From NCBI GenBank assembly GCA_013397795.1, contig VZTJ01004015.1:2461133-2525132 (forward strand): DNA of 64,000 nt. The letters run 5' to 3'. Of this stretch, positions 34,525 through 48,517 are shown piece by piece (within the stretch, counting starts at the first letter, position 1; each line of letters opens with the position of its first letter). Both the position numbers and the translations under genes were made by a program. Source of the DNA: Orthonyx spaldingii. Lineage: Eukaryota > Chordata > Aves > Passeriformes > Orthonychidae. The notes below the pieces were generated by a model. The model was not told where the DNA came from, did not search any database, and saw only the letters and a program-made list of their open reading frames with translations.

Positions 34525-37500
34525 GTAAGTGTACACAGTCCTCTGGCCTGCTCTCTGTCATAGCTGCTTGTCGCATAAGGCATAGAGTTAATGGCATTCA
34601 TTTGGAAATTTTTCAAACTTAGATTAAAAAAACAAGTTAACAGGGGGTCAGGTTTCATTGTAGGGCTCTGGGGAACAGTTTGGTGGTAGAGCAAAGCAGT
34701 TTGGAAAAAGTAGCCAATTACTTGTTATGCCAATATAAGGAAAAGAAAGCAAAACTGCTTTTCAGAATCTGCACATCATATAGTTATTAATACTAGCAGC
34801 CATTCAACTTCAAAAAGCTATGATTATAACAGATCACCAGTCTTAACTGAAAGTCTAACAGTACCATAAGGCAAAACGCCTCAAAGCAACTGAAAATATT
34901 AAGAGTGGATGCTAGTTGTGTGGTCTGTGACCAAAACAAAAATTTGTATATATTGAGCTCAATATGTCCAGTTATGGTTTATATCTCTGATGAAGCTTTG
35001 GTCTATTGAAATGACAAAGCTAAGCCCAGAATGAAGTCATCTTTATTTCTCAGAAAGGCTGGAGCACTGCTTATAATTCAAGATCCAAATATTACCTAGT
35101 ATTTGTAAATCATGTCCTTACGGTTTGCCAGGACATTCAAGTTTGCTATTTGTAGTGAAACAGACAAGTTGTTTGGATTAAATTTTTAATGTGTGACATC
35201 ATGTCTAATCACGAGTCATTTTTATGAAAGTTGCAGCTTTTACTATATTCAATTCTAATTGCAGACCTAAGCTTGATTATTTTTAGCAGTATCCTTATAG
35301 GGCTTAATTTTGCTCCTTCAGCACAGCTGACAGTGGTAGGCAAGATTGTTTCTGTAGCACCCAGTGGGAACTTAATTGTGTCGCTGTGCATCAGCAGGAC
35401 AGGAAGATGGACCGTGGTGCAGCATTAGAACACTGAGAAGGGACACTGCTCTCTCAGTTGACCTGATATGGTGGTGGCACTGTTAAGTGCACCAAGAGTT
35501 CTATCATTTGCTGGACACTGCAAACTTTCTGGAATTGTTTTTCTTTTTCCTGTTGTCAATGTATAAGAGCAGGAGTGCCCTTGATATTTTGAATGTGCTG
35601 TTTCCAGTACGCTGTATTAGTGATTGGTGCAAAGAATGTGGGCTTGTTTTTATTCTAAGGTATTCACAATCTTAGGTTTTTCATTGGTGGTTTGGAGACT
35701 CATTACTGTTATCTTCTTGTTGACCATTCCTGTTATATGTCCTTAATGCAGCCAGTACAGTTCTGGTCTGCTCAGAAGATGGCTGAGGAACAACAGTACA
35801 AGTCCTCATTCCTCTCATGGACAAAAGAAACAGGATCTTTCATCAGATAATAAAGCCTTTGACCTACTTTCAGTTTAGTTTTGATTTTCTCGTACAATGC
35901 ATCATCATGCCCATTTCCTATCAACTAGATTTTGTTCAGCTAGTTTGTGTTCTTCCCCTGCACCCAGGATTTTCCCTTTTCCCGCACTTTGCTCTGGCAG
36001 TGGAGAGGTGGTCTGCTGAGACCCATCCATTTCTGCTCAGCTGATTGTGCTGGAGTTCAGATGGTGATCATGCTGAGCTTGCTTGGTTTGTCTCAGTGAG
36101 GCTTCAGCAGCCTGCATTAAGGCATAGGAACAATAGGAATGTGCCTAAGGCTCTGCCTGCCAAAACTGTACCATTAGATAAGGGTGTGCTTCAGAAAACT
36201 GTTTCAGGCTCTTCTGGTTACAAAATCAGGCTTGAAGATGTGAGCAGCAGCAGTCATGGTTCTTGCCAAACAAGAAGTTGCCTGATGTCAAGAACTGCCA
36301 CAGTAAACTTGGCCATTGATGCTGCAGGAAGGAGTGGACTGTTTCTCAGGTGGGGCAGGAATACCTGGTACGCACTATAGATTTGCTGCTGTGTTGGGGG
36401 GACTCAAAAGAAATACCTCCTCTCAAAACTCTATCTCTTAGTCTCTGCTGGTCATGGTAAGGCCTGAATGTTGTGTTGCCTTGTGCCATCCTGCCAGCCT
36501 GTGGCACTGGGATAATGCCACTGCCCACAGGAGCTCGTCTTTTTGTTGCAAGGGGCTGAACTGGCTCTCAGTGTTAACTCATCCCTAATCCATCTGAGTA
36601 GCTCTCCATAACAGTTTTGGATCTCCTTATGTGCCATATGAATTTATGTATTTTTCCTTCCACCATATTAAGGTTTCTGTTTCTCTTCCCTACGAAGAGC
36701 TCGAAGAATGAGATTGCAGAATGCCAGGGTACTGATCCACCATTACCTCTCTCAGTTTAGTCCCTGTGGTCCCTCTCACTCTGAAAGTTCACTTTGTTCT
36801 CTCCCTAGGGTGATATGTTTTCTGTAAACATAAGCTAACTTCAGTCTCTTACGAGGGATTCATCAGCCTTCCTACTTTTCATGACCCAGTTCCTCAGTAG
36901 CTAGGGCATCTTGGGATGATAAGCCATGAGGTTATGGGCTGAACAACCTTTTAAGTGTGGTCATCATCTGTTGCTTTTCCACAATTCTGCTCTGCTCACA
37001 AAGACAAATACATTGTTTTCCTGAAAGCTTTCTGAAAAAAGAGCACAGAATCATGTGGCACAGAAAACATGCAAAATGTGGAGGAAGTCCTAGCAGCACC
37101 TGTAGGCAAGTGCAGCATGCCAAATAGAGGTCAAGGGGCTCTAGTTTTGCATAGAGCTGTTTGCCTGTGTTGAACTGTGCTAGTTTGCAACCCCTGCGAT
37201 GGTCTCTGTCCTAGAAAAGGCTGTCCCTTTTCAGTATCAGGACTTCTTGTTTATGTAAGTTGTGGGGCAAAGGGACATACTACTTCTACCCTAGTTGCAG
37301 AGAGGTTCCCTGCCTCTGTGCCAGAGCCTTCAGTAAGTTCCAGACAACTGACCCTAGGACTGTAAATAGCAGCTCCGAGGGCTGCAGAGTGCAGAGCGTG
37401 CTTCCTTGGCCCTTGTTTAAAAATACTTAGCTCTCTGGCTCTGGCTTGTTCAGTCTCCTTAAATATATAGCCAAAACAGAAAATTGAGAATTTTGAATCA

Positions 37501-38082
37501 TAAAAGATTTCAAATTTGAAAAAACTTTTCTAGTGCCTGTGAACTCTATGCTCAAAACAGAAATCTGTGGCACGCATACCATAGGAGTGTCATAACTATT
37601 GTGTCTGTCTCTATGGAAGCCTCAGGCAAGATATTCATTGACTTTCCAGCTTTTCCTTCAGGCTTTTCAAACAATACATTCATTCACAATTTTATTAATA
37701 TACTGTATGTAAAGTATGAATTGCAATGACTTTCATTGATTGAGTCCCTGTTAGAACGGTAAGTAGTGTAAGGAAGTTTAAATGACAATTTCTGGGACTT
37801 GCTACTCATAAAGACCACACTGCTAGAGCCAGGTCAGAGTTGGTAGTGAAAGGATCATGTAGCCATTAGTGAAGTCCTAGTGCTTTATTTCTTTTTAATA
37901 TTAGCTTTTTTTTTCCTATGTAAAGTATCATAATAAAGTTCTCAAACTATTACAGGGACATGTGCTTTAAGTAAATAACTAAATAAAAATTACAAATTAA
38001 TTATAAGTTCCAAGGTTATTTACAACAAAGGTCACTCCAGGATATGAATAGATGATGAGTTGGAGCACAAGTCTGTTAGTAG

Positions 38083-38165
38083 CATTGTACAGGTGGAGAA
38101 ACCAAGGCACATTGATCTTAAATGGAGATTGTACTGGAGCCGAGGGTAGAGTTAGGGCTGTGTGT
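38083..38165 (-). mobile_element. Possible ancient MIR SINE relic
   Basis: Read left to right, the sequence resembles the reverse complement of the MIR core: an ATTGTACAGGTGGAGAAACC start where MIR has a TTTTACAGATGAGGAAAC-like string, then AAGGCACA, then TTAAATGG, then GGAGCCGAGGG and GGGCTGTGTG at roughly the expected spacing. MIR elements are old and survive at low copy number in birds, so a copy this diverged is plausible. The match is by eye against a remembered consensus, with many mismatches, so it needs a profile search. Confidence 0.45.
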
Positions 38166-41100
38166 TCTCAGTGTCCTCATTAGCAAAATGGTCTGTTTGT
38201 TCATTCTGTGAATTTATTGTTTGAGTTCCCATTAAAGCTAAGTTGCCCTAGGGAGGGATGAAAAGATTTAAAGCTTGTGTCTGTACATATCCAAAAGACT
38301 GGGAAAATACAATACTACTGAGTTGGGCCGGAGTTTAACTTCTTGTCACATAGTTCAAGCTTGGAGTTTTGCCTTGGGCCTGGTCCTCCATCAGTTAAGA
38401 AGCTTAAAATGAATGTGGGAGAAAATTCAGGCTTTGGGTGCATAGTTACGATATAGGGGGAAGCACAAATTACCTTCTTGGTAAACATTTTTTTCAGTAT
38501 GAAAATGTAGATTTGGTGTATACATGTGGTTTTGCACTTATTTTTGTGTAATCCACATAGTCTCGCTCAGTGACTTGTCATGTGCTTTATTTACGTGGAA
38601 ACAGCTCATGGTTTCATTTTCACAAAATGTCTACTGGTGGCTAAACCTCACAGTGGAATAAATTATTGTTAAAATTAAGTAGCATGCCCCAAACAAACCA
38701 CAGTTTGTGTTGGGTTAGCATCAGGATTTTTTTAAGGTCATGTTTTGAAGAGTTTTTTCCAAAGTGACACCGAATGGAAGCACAGTGATTCTTACAGAGT
38801 GACAATACTTGGGAGGAAGCCATCATGACAGGGCATGCCTGCTAAGGGGAGTTGTTCTTCACTATTCGGTTGCCTGTGTGGTCTTTTTGCTTCTTGAGGT
38901 CCTTTCTCCATCTGTAAATGAGGAAGAACACTAGTGAGAAGTCTTAAGAGAAAATTTTGGTATCTTGATAAAAACCTGACAAAAATTTTCTCTGTGTGTA
39001 TGAGAAAGAGAAAAGAATATATGGTGTCCACCTAGTGTGGTAGTTAGTAATCCATTTAGCATGGACAGGGTTATTTTCAGACTCTGCATTGCTTGCTGTA
39101 TATTGATGGGTGAAGTAGCTGATGCTGCGAAATTATTGTAATTTTAGTAAAATAAGTCTTGAGTTTATTTTCATCGCATCAAAAATAAATATACCTTAGT
39201 ATCATGGCATTTCAATCCAAAAATACCTGAAATGGGTTAGTGCATGAACTGCCTGACCTAAGTAATTGTAAATCATCACTTCGGTTACTGGTGTATGTAG
39301 TCACATTAGTCTGATTGTGTATTTGTACATGTCACAAAAATATAACAATTTGGGAATTGGGCATTTTCTGTTCAGGTGTTCATGGGCTCATCACTCTGAA
39401 GAGTATTGCATGGGTGGGAAGCTCTGTTCAGTTCAGCAAGGGGAATGCTTGGCATCTGTGCTACGTTTTGGTTTTTTTCCTCAGCAGGGAATAAATGCCA
39501 AAATTGCATTTTAAAGGGGAGTGGGAGAGGAAGTTGAAGGACATCTTCAGTGGTGATTAGACTGATTAGATTATGACAGATCACAGTTTTATGTAAGCTA
39601 GACAACTACTGTAGAAACTGCTCTTACCTGTGATCTTGGTGCAGGTCAGTATAGCAGAAAAACATTACGAGACCTCTTCCACCACCCCACTTTTAAGTTT
39701 TCATACAGCAAAATAGTTTCCTTCCTTCCCATCAAGTCGTCATTTCTCTCCTTCCCTAAAACTAGTTTATTGCGAACATGTCTTGGCAGAAAACCAGAAG
39801 TTTTATGAAACTGCACAGAAAGAGGGTTTTATAGGTGCTACTCAGCAAGTAATTTTTTTTTTCTTCATATATGGTAGCTTTTTCAATTGGTTTTATAGCT
39901 TAGAAATGTCTTTGCTCAGCAAGTGAAAGTAGTGAGAATTAAATCAATGACAGAAAGGTCCCAACGCTTTGTGATTTTCTGTTAGAAATCACTGTTAGAA
40001 TAGATCCAAAACCCCCTTAAATATCTACTTATGTGATTTTATATAATGTATGATTTAAGAAGTGATGCCTCAGCTCCTTCTCTGAGTTAGTTATTCAGGC
40101 AAGTGAATGAGTAAGAGTTATGGATAAGAGAACACGTATGCAAACAACTGTACTCGCAAGAACTGAGAGTGAATGTGTGTGTTAAGGCAGTGAAATGGAG
40201 GAAGCAAGAGCAGTAGTGATAAATACAAAAACAGATCACTTGCTCTTGGTTTTAGATTTGAAAAGATAAAATAAAAGCTTTAAAGAAGACTAAGTGATAG
40301 AATGAAGAGTTTAATTATTAGTCATTTCTGTATTTCTAAGAAGAAAAAAAACCATGTTCGTATTACTTCAGCCAATTGCTGGTTTATTCCTCTCACTTCA
40401 TGAAAATATGGTTCACATATTTTGGGTCACTGCCACCAAACCACAGGCTGTTCTATGGTTTGCACTAGATTTGGATGACTGACAAAACTCACTGAAAAAC
40501 AAGTGCTATTTGTTTTCCTGTGCTTAGTATTTAACGGGAAATCAGGAGGCTAAATTTCCAATCACTGGTTAAACAGACCCAGATGTGAATAGAGTGCTCG
40601 GCTAGGAGAAGAGTGAGGAAGGATAGGAAATGCATGACTAGTGATAAATTTGGTATAAATAGTGACCTTTCACTATTCAAAGTAAAAGCAGTAGATTTTC
40701 AGTGTTGTGTAACAGTGTGAAGAGGAATTTAAAAGGACGTTTACATTTCTGTAGAATCCTGGGTTTGTTTTTTTTTTATAAATCTTCATCGTTCTTCTAC
40801 TCAGGAGCTGGAAATAATCCTGTAGTTGCCCTTTTCCACTTGGAAGAGTTCATATTCTCCCTTCCCCTCCCCACACCGTTTCCTTGCCTTTTGAAAAAAT
40901 GTGAAAATTAACGTTAGGTGTCTAGTTAAAAGCAGTGTTTAGTAAACAATAACTCTTACTATGCTTTTCACAATAGTAAATTTCCCTGTAGACTTTGTCT
41001 CCTGGCATGATTCAACACTGGCAAAATACCACTTTTCTAAAGTCTATATAAATGGGTTACTCCCAGAAATATTGGGGCGACCTCAGGGTACATATGGTAG

Positions 41101-41897
41101 TGATTCTTACGTTCTTGGCAAAAGAGGGGAAGGATTTTGTCAGCAGAAGGAATGGCAGAAAATGACAGGGTAGTAAATACATGCTTGAAAACAATTCATG
41201 TAAAAGGAGTTTAAGAGTACAATAACCCTTGTAAGGCATCTTTAAATATCATGGGGTTTGAGGTGGTTTTTTTTTTTTCATTCAAAGCTTGCTTCAGGAA
41301 GCCATTGCAGAAGAGCAGTGATATTTCTGGCTTAGAAAGCAAGATATAGTACATGAAATGAATATGCAGAGTATGGTTTAAAAATTCTATTTGTGTGATG
41401 TCCCAAAATAGGGAAATTTTATAATGTATAGGTATCCTCTACTTTAACTGTAACCACATTGGTTTGGGCAGAAATATTTCAAAAATACCAACTTGCCAGT
41501 AAATTTCACAGGGAACTAGGCAGGTCCTTGTGCCTTAGTTTCTTCTTTCATGGGACCTCAAAAGCTTGCATTTCTTTGGGAGCCTGGTTTGCTAGGACTG
41601 TCATGGACTTCATAGGAGATCCCATGTGATTTAAGACATGTTTGAAAACTCAAACTTTATTGCATGGTGTTTGTTTCAGCTTTGAGAGTGGGCTGTCTCT
41701 GTGGGTCATTGCTCCAAACAAAACTTGTGTTAGGAGTGTGGATAGGCCAGATCTGGATGATGCTGCCTCTTGTATCTCCTGCTGATCTTTCTTATGGCTG
41801 CCTCTGATCCTAAGCATTCCTCCTTCTCCTGGTCCCTGTAGGAGTCCAGACCCACCACTTTCAGAACCAAGACACCTGGTAATCAGGAAGATGTGGA

Positions 41898-41929
41898 CTT
41901 TAAATTAATCCAGGCTTTAAATTAATCCA
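41898..41929. repeat. Short direct repeat, 15 bp x 2 with 2-bp spacer
   Basis: CTTTAAATTAATCCA occurs at 41898-41912 and again at 41915-41929 without mismatch. The period is 17 bp. It looks like a local slippage duplication. Confidence 0.95.
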
Positions 41930-44900
41930 AGAGTAAGGAAACAAAGAATATTGTGGCATTTAGTGGTTGAGGTGTATTCCCAAATACCAGTCTTTCAGGA
42001 GGCTGAAGGACCTGGAACAGGCACCTGTGATAGTCTTTGCTCTTCTATATGGTCATGGCTCCTTCCTTTCTTTGCTTGCTTCAGTAAACAGGGGGCTTAG
42101 CCAGTGGAAGTTTACAGAAACCGGCAGTGGATTTTGGCAGACTACTGGTGTTACTGACGTGGAGATCATAAATCACAACAGGTTGTGTTACTGAGTCACT
42201 GATTCCAGTGGAAACTATAGCTGCAGTTGCATAGATATGCTTTAATTCTCCCCTTCACTTCTTCCACTAAATTGGCTCTAACTTGAAACAGAATCCCTGG
42301 GAAAGCTTCTGTTATCTTATTTTGCTCATATCAAACAAGTGTTCTGTTGAGTCTATTAAGATGTTGTTAAATTAATGTGAGATGAGTGGACAATTACCTG
42401 TGTGCAATTAATGAATTCCTGTTGAGCCTTAAACTTTGCAAAGAGATTTCCTCTTTACAGAGATCTTCTTGTTTGTTTCTTTATCTTTCTAGTAACTGTT
42501 CCTTAGGGGTCTTGAAAGTTGCACTTGATTTGACACAATTTCAGCTTTGACAGAAAATTCCAGGATCTTTTTTCTAGATATATAAAGATGTGCAGGAATC
42601 TGCTCTCTGATCTCATAAGGTTCTGCTTTCATCCTGAGAAAACTTTGAACAGCCTTAATTATATAAGGATCTTTGGCAGCTGCCAAACTGAGCATCTCCT
42701 AGGAAGTTGAATTAAAATCTAAAATCTAATTAAGATAATGGTTGTTTTATGTGTATGTTTTCAAAAATGTGAGAACTGGAAGTGGAATTTTGTAATGACT
42801 GCATGTGGTCTTGAGAATGTGAAACTGAAAATGAAAAATTTTGTCAGAGCCTGAAAACATCACACCTCTGTGGCTGTAAGGACTATGCAAAGTTGATAGA
42901 TGATTCACAAATGTTGCATGTAATTTCAAAAGCAGCATGTTTCTTAGTCTTTGAGGAGAATTGTTCTCTTGATGGTTATAGTATGTTGTATATGGATTTA
43001 TGAACAGCAAAATGTACATTTTTGAGTTTTGGAATACCTGATATTTCTTTATCCTTGGCTTTATTTTTCCTTTGTAAGAGGATGAAAGCACATCAAAGTA
43101 CAGTATCAAAAAACACCATCTGACTGATCCCCGTGTGTGCTGCTCTGATAGTCGGTTCAAGTCTTGTAATTTTATTCTGAGCAGATGTACTCCTCTCCTA
43201 CATGTTCCACCACAGGTCTGATACTGTGTAGCTCAGATAAAAATATGAAGGATGCTGCTTCTCTTCCTCCTACTGTATTTGCCTCAATCATGGCTTTAGG
43301 GGTGGGTTAGTTGGTCACTTGTGCTGGCAGGCCCTTAATGGGTAGTGATGTAGCTGCTGTTTTGAGGGGAGGGATTGGTGCATGCTGTGTGGCTGTGGAC
43401 ACTTTGTATTCTGAGTCATGTCCCAGAGGTGCCTACCTCTTCTCTCTCAAGGCTAAATTATGAACTTGCTTCCTACTTGGGAGTTCTGAATTATATCTAT
43501 GTTAAATACTTAAAATGTTATAAAGCAAACAAAGTAAATATCCCCCTGGATCAGATTCAAACAAAAAAGAAAGGCAGTAAACATTTAAAAGGAGAGAAGG
43601 AAAGAGGTAAAATAAGAAACAGAATGTGCTGGTTTGTATGTGTAGTATTCACACTCACCACTGTATGTATTTGAGATGACTCAGGTTTGGTTCTGAGAGT
43701 TGTTCCCTCTGGGGAATAGTAACTTATGACATTTGGCACTTCTGCCAGGTAACCAATGTCCTGAACTAGCGTGGCAGCCTTGCAAGGGCAGTTTTATTGA
43801 GACTGGAAACTTTTCTTAAGGGATGTATGAAGGCTACTTTTGTTTTGTTCCTCCAGCAAGAGGGGTGTATGTTTCCTTGCCTTGGTATGGTGCAAAGAAA
43901 ATTTCAGGCCCTATTTTCCCAAATGGTCAGCAGGGCAGTAGTGTATGTAACCAAAATATGTTCCTAAACACATTTTGTTCTTTGATGGAGTGCTCAGGTT
44001 TTGGTAGCAAATATACTGTTCTTGATCCTCATTTCCTCTGACTGAGGAACAGCCCTTTGAACTGCGGCGCTTGCTGTGGTTAGTGGCTGTGGCCAGTATC
44101 TTTTGGTCTTACAAATGGATTTTCCATGTCCAACTTCTTCATTTAGCCTCAGAAATGTGACAAGACATGTAGGTGTACTCAGCAGCAGAGGATGTTGCCG
44201 ATGCAGTCCCTTTTCATGTCCTCACAACAACTGGAAGAAATAGAGCTGGGGCATTTTTCTACTCTACAGCCTCAGAAAGTAACCACTGGAGGAGATGAAG
44301 GGAGGAGATAAAAGTGTCTGTGGCAGCAGTCTCACTCAATCAATGCGTAATTAGTGCTCAGATGAAAGTAAAAAATATTCCCAAGTATTTAAAACATTAT
44401 TTGACTTTAATACTTTGGATTATCCTAAGCATGTTAGAGCTGCTTTTGATTTGTTCTGAAGAGTAAGTAGTTAATGTTCAAGGCAGGTGTTGAAACAGTG
44501 ATGGTTGCCTTTTTTGGAAGGGTCTGTTGAATTCTTTCCAGAACAAATAACGTGCTTGGCTCACTTAACCTTGCCTTAGGTCTGTGTAGTAAAAATCCCA
44601 ACATTGGCAAGCACAGCAGAACTCTGCCGTCCTTTCTAAAACCTGGGTAGTGGAACCAGCATTTCAAATAGACTTTAGTATGTGATTAAAAAAAATAAAT
44701 ATTATAAGTTTCATATTTATTTAAAGATGTTTACTGTATGGGCCCTTAGTGAGGATGCTTGTGCCAGACTTTGTAGTTGCTCTGCTTTGTGTCTGTCTGT
44801 TTCTCCTTTGTAGGACTTGGTAACTTTGATAGGATCTGTCCCTCAGGAAGACATTTGTCATGCTGCAGGATGATGAAAAGGGTTTTCAAATTTTAATTAG

Positions 44901-47624
44901 TTATTAATGAAGAACCAAGTGTACTCTGAGGAAGACATCTGTTGTGTTAGCATACATTTAACGATCTCAAATGAAAAATACAGCAAAAATGTATTATTGC
45001 AAGGTAGTGCTTTTCTTTGGTTGTTATTTAGAAGGAATAATATTTTCTCTCATGCTGTCCTCAAATGTCTTAAAGGACACACTGATGCTGCTTTATCCTG
45101 ATGCTGACCATAAAAAAAATACTGGAAACAATATGTAAATGAAAACCAACTACTGTACTTACTGGATAAACTGTTTGTCTCTGAGGGCGGAATGCCAACA
45201 TCTTTTCAATATTCCTGCAAAATAATCACTGGTTAAGTCCTTAAATCCTGGGAATTTCATGCATGGGAGATTTTTCTAGTTAGGCCAAAGCTCTATGAAA
45301 ATGTCCTACATGTCTCTGATACAAGAGTCAGCATTGCTAAGAGGTGTTTGTGCACAATCTGGCATGACCTGGCTTGTGCTGTGTCAGTGTCATCCTCTCA
45401 GACTGTACATTTGGAATTTACACAGAATTTGATGTGTTAGGGGCATCGTAGAGATGCTCCATGACATCAGTCTGTGGTGAAAGTACAAAGTGAATGCCAT
45501 TTGCTAAATTCTTTGTAGACATGACTGGTTGCTCTCCTTTTCTAGTACTGGATTAACTCTAATGGCAGACTTTGCTTCCTTATTTGAGAAATATTGAGAG
45601 TATTGAGAGAAAGTGATGTAGTCTGTGTTACACATAATAAGATAGACTCTTTTTTTTCTTTCAAAGGAAGCATTTTATGGTAGTCATTTGAAAACAAATA
45701 AGAAAGATTATTCAGAATTGAAACAGATGTTAGTTTAAACTTTGAAAACTATTCTGGCAAAAGGATTCCTAAGCTGTTTTTTGTGATAGGTCTGGTCAAT
45801 TTGAACTCTGAATTACCTGTTCCTTCTCTTAGAGAAGAAAATGTGATATGTGCATAATAAATGCTGGTATTATAGTTGGAGACACAGGGAGGAATTTGGA
45901 ATTTCTTTTCATGTGCCAAAGGATGTAATTTATGTATTTACTTTGACAAATATTTGTACGTGCCAAACATTTTGGTATGTATCACCCTGAAATAGTGCTG
46001 GCAACAATAGCTCCAGGGAAGGTAATGGTTGTCATTAGTTAATTTCTGTAATTGGAACCTGGCTTCAGATAATCTGTGTAAAATAATTATGTTGAGAGAT
46101 ACTTATGTGTAAACAATGCTCTGGACAGAAATTGTTGCAATGTATTTTTATGATGTATTTTTCCCTCTTCAAGTTATCAGTAGTTTTAGCTTTTCAGTTG
46201 GGTAAAATTATACTTTTTTAATATAAATAAAATATGCAAAGAAGTCTGAGTAGTAGAAATATGTGAAAAGGGAAGGGAGAGGAGAACAACAGGGTGACTC
46301 AGACTTCTTCCCTGGGGCCACAAAGGACAACAGAAGAAAATGGAATGGTGGTACTTTGATGCAACTTTGTCTACTGCAGTGGTCTGGAAGTAGGAGCTGT
46401 GTGTTTTATCTGAACAAACTACAGGGAGTATGTCCAGAAAAATCTTCACTGATGCTTTCACACCTGAAAGCTTGTTCATCTTGCTATGCTTTCACTCAAG
46501 TACATACTCTTCTTGACTGGATGCTTAGATCTTAGTCAAAGTGTTCATTGAAGGACCAGCCTGGGTAGGGCATGCAGGCCCCAATCCTTGAGCACCTTGA
46601 GGGGAGAGACAGTGAAGTGTTTGGATGGGTTGGGCAAATGAAGGAATTCTGCTCTTGTCACCGCTTTCTGTAGGGACCTCTTGAGAGCGGACAAATGTCC
46701 TGGAATGTTGGGTACATCCATCTGCAGGGACAGGCAAGTCAAAAGGTTCCTGTTGGGATGATGTTGCATTTTAGTCAATCTGGAATGACTTGTCTATGTC
46801 TCAAGGCCAACACAAATTGAAGCAGGTCACAATCTGAGAGTCTGACGCTCTGCTACCTTCTGTTTTTGAATGATGCTATTGCCACTCCAGTGAAGTTGTA
46901 TTTGAATATCTTTGGCTTTCCTGCAGAATCTGTTAAACTTCTGTTTTTCCATTTTCACTACTTTAAATAATATTTTAGTCTTTCCATTCAAGACCTCATT
47001 TAGTGTAACCTATTTTTAAGAATTTTTCAGAAGATGTATATAACTCATCTGCTTTATCTATTAAACTAAAGTATTTCCTCACTTCCTATAGGTAAAGCAA
47101 GAGTAAATACCTTCCTTTTCTCTTAGCCTTTCTCTTTCCTTACGTTCTGTTTCTGGGCTGGCCTTTATATGTCACTGAGATTGGACTTGTGTTCTTTCTG
47201 ATTTGGGAGTTACTTCAGTAGTTCCCAGTTTTATTGAGCTTCACATTCTTACCTGCCTTCGTTTCTTCAGACCATCCTCTTCTTACTTTCTCCCTCCCTT
47301 TGCCCCCAAAGTTTATCTGCTCTTGCAGCACTGTGGTTCCACTTCTACAATAGTACAATTTTGGAGAGTGACTCAGAGCCCTATGTGATTCAGCTGCTGT
47401 GTGCACCCCACCTGGCCTGATGGGCACTTCATTTTTTAAAAACATCTCTGAAAAAGGAATCATTATGCAGATGTTAAAAGGTGTGACATTTAGGTATTGT
47501 TAGAAATAAGCCATAATCACCTTCAGTCATTGCCTTTGGGTATGACAGATAACATTGCTTAAACATGCTACGTGTCTGTGTGGATAAATGTACCACATTT
47601 AAAATATGTTTTTATTCCCATCAG

Positions 47625-47808
47625 GTGTCTTTAGGTTCCGTTGTTCAGTTTGAGAAGGGAAACTTCTCCTTGTCAGCAGAAACAGAAGAAAAGTTTTTTC
47701 CTGAGAAAAATGAACATCTGCTACAGTGGGCCCAGAAGGAATATGGAGCAGTAACATCTTTCACTGAACTTAAAATATCAAGAAACATCTATATTAAAGT
47801 AGGAGAAG
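47625..47808 (+). CDS. TGFBR3: TGFBR3 exon: orphan domain with conserved N-glycosylation site
   Basis: This exon encodes residues 109-169 plus the first base of an Asp codon. It starts GTG TCT TTA GGT after CCCATCAG and ends G before GTAAAC, phase 0 to phase 1. It contains the most conserved stretch seen in the window: KEYGAVTSFTELKI, followed by RNIYIKVGE, which matches human betaglycan almost letter for letter. NFS at residues 121-123 corresponds to the N-glycosylation site at Asn141 of human (visible numbering plus 20 in this region). Acidic and polar residues dominate, and there is no cysteine. Reading past the donor gives a stop after only about ten codons, so intron retention here would truncate the protein. 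Confidence 0.97.
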
Positions 47809-48517
47809 GTAAACCAAAACAAACCCAACAGAATTCGTAAACACTTTAAGATATTGATAATAATTGCTTATATTACTATATCTTGCTTATATTTCACTTA
47901 TTTTAATTTTTAAACATGCATCTCATTTTCCAAGAGATGTGATATGAAAGGGGAAGGCAGAGAAATGAGAGCAAGCGTAAAGACCAGACCTTGGATTTAG
48001 TCAACTTTTAATGGATTCTGGTAGCATAACTTTATGCTCATAAATGTGGATGCTATTGCTCAGAATCTTACAAGAGTCAAGCCTTGCCTTTCAAACAGAA
48101 TCAACTACTTATGGTTTGGGTGCATTCATCTGAAGAACTGAAGAACTTGTAGTAGGGGGAAATTTCTAGAAAGACCTGAGTTACTTTTTTTTTTTTTTCC
48201 ATATTTGCTTGTATAAGGACCCAGGCTTCTTTGGGCAAAGACTTATTGCTTTCCTCACCAAAATAAGTTGCCTCAGTCTGTTCTTATGTTTTTTAATCCC
48301 AAGGGGAAAGATTTCCTGTCCCTGTGAGCCACATGCCAAATTCTTCAGGTGGCCTAGTGTGGGTGGCAGAGGACTCCAGCTCTTTGGGTACTTCACAGGC
48401 CCATATTGGGATAGGGTTCAGGCTGTAGCTCCACAGCTGAACAACATCACTGTATGATCCTCTGCAGCAATATCTCTACAGAAACTTCCAAAGAGCTGAA
48501 CTAGCTGGTTACAGGGG

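Larger units (their letters stand above)
34525..47624 (+). other. TGFBR3: TGFBR3 intron (13.1 kb)
   Basis: Phase-0 intron with a GTAAGT donor and a CCCATCAG acceptor. No exon was found. Contents noted: a possible MIR relic at 38083-38165, a near-tandem 15-bp repeat at 41898-41929, and a short MIR-like string near 41527-41555 that is too short to call. The rest is AT-leaning unique-looking sequence. A minus-strand open frame of 137 codons at 42747-43160 has no recognisable protein features. Confidence 0.9.

Noticed and set aside
34239..34622. Plus-strand open frame of 127 codons over the 34387 exon
   Set aside because: Wrong register: the betaglycan match is in another frame with clean splice borders.
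41527..41555. CCTTGTGCCTTAGTTTCTTC, similar to the MIR 3' core
   Set aside because: Only about 25 bases match and the flanks do not continue the consensus.
42747..43160. Minus-strand open frame of 137 codons
   Set aside because: Low-complexity AT-rich coding with no known motif; consistent with chance in an AT-rich intron.
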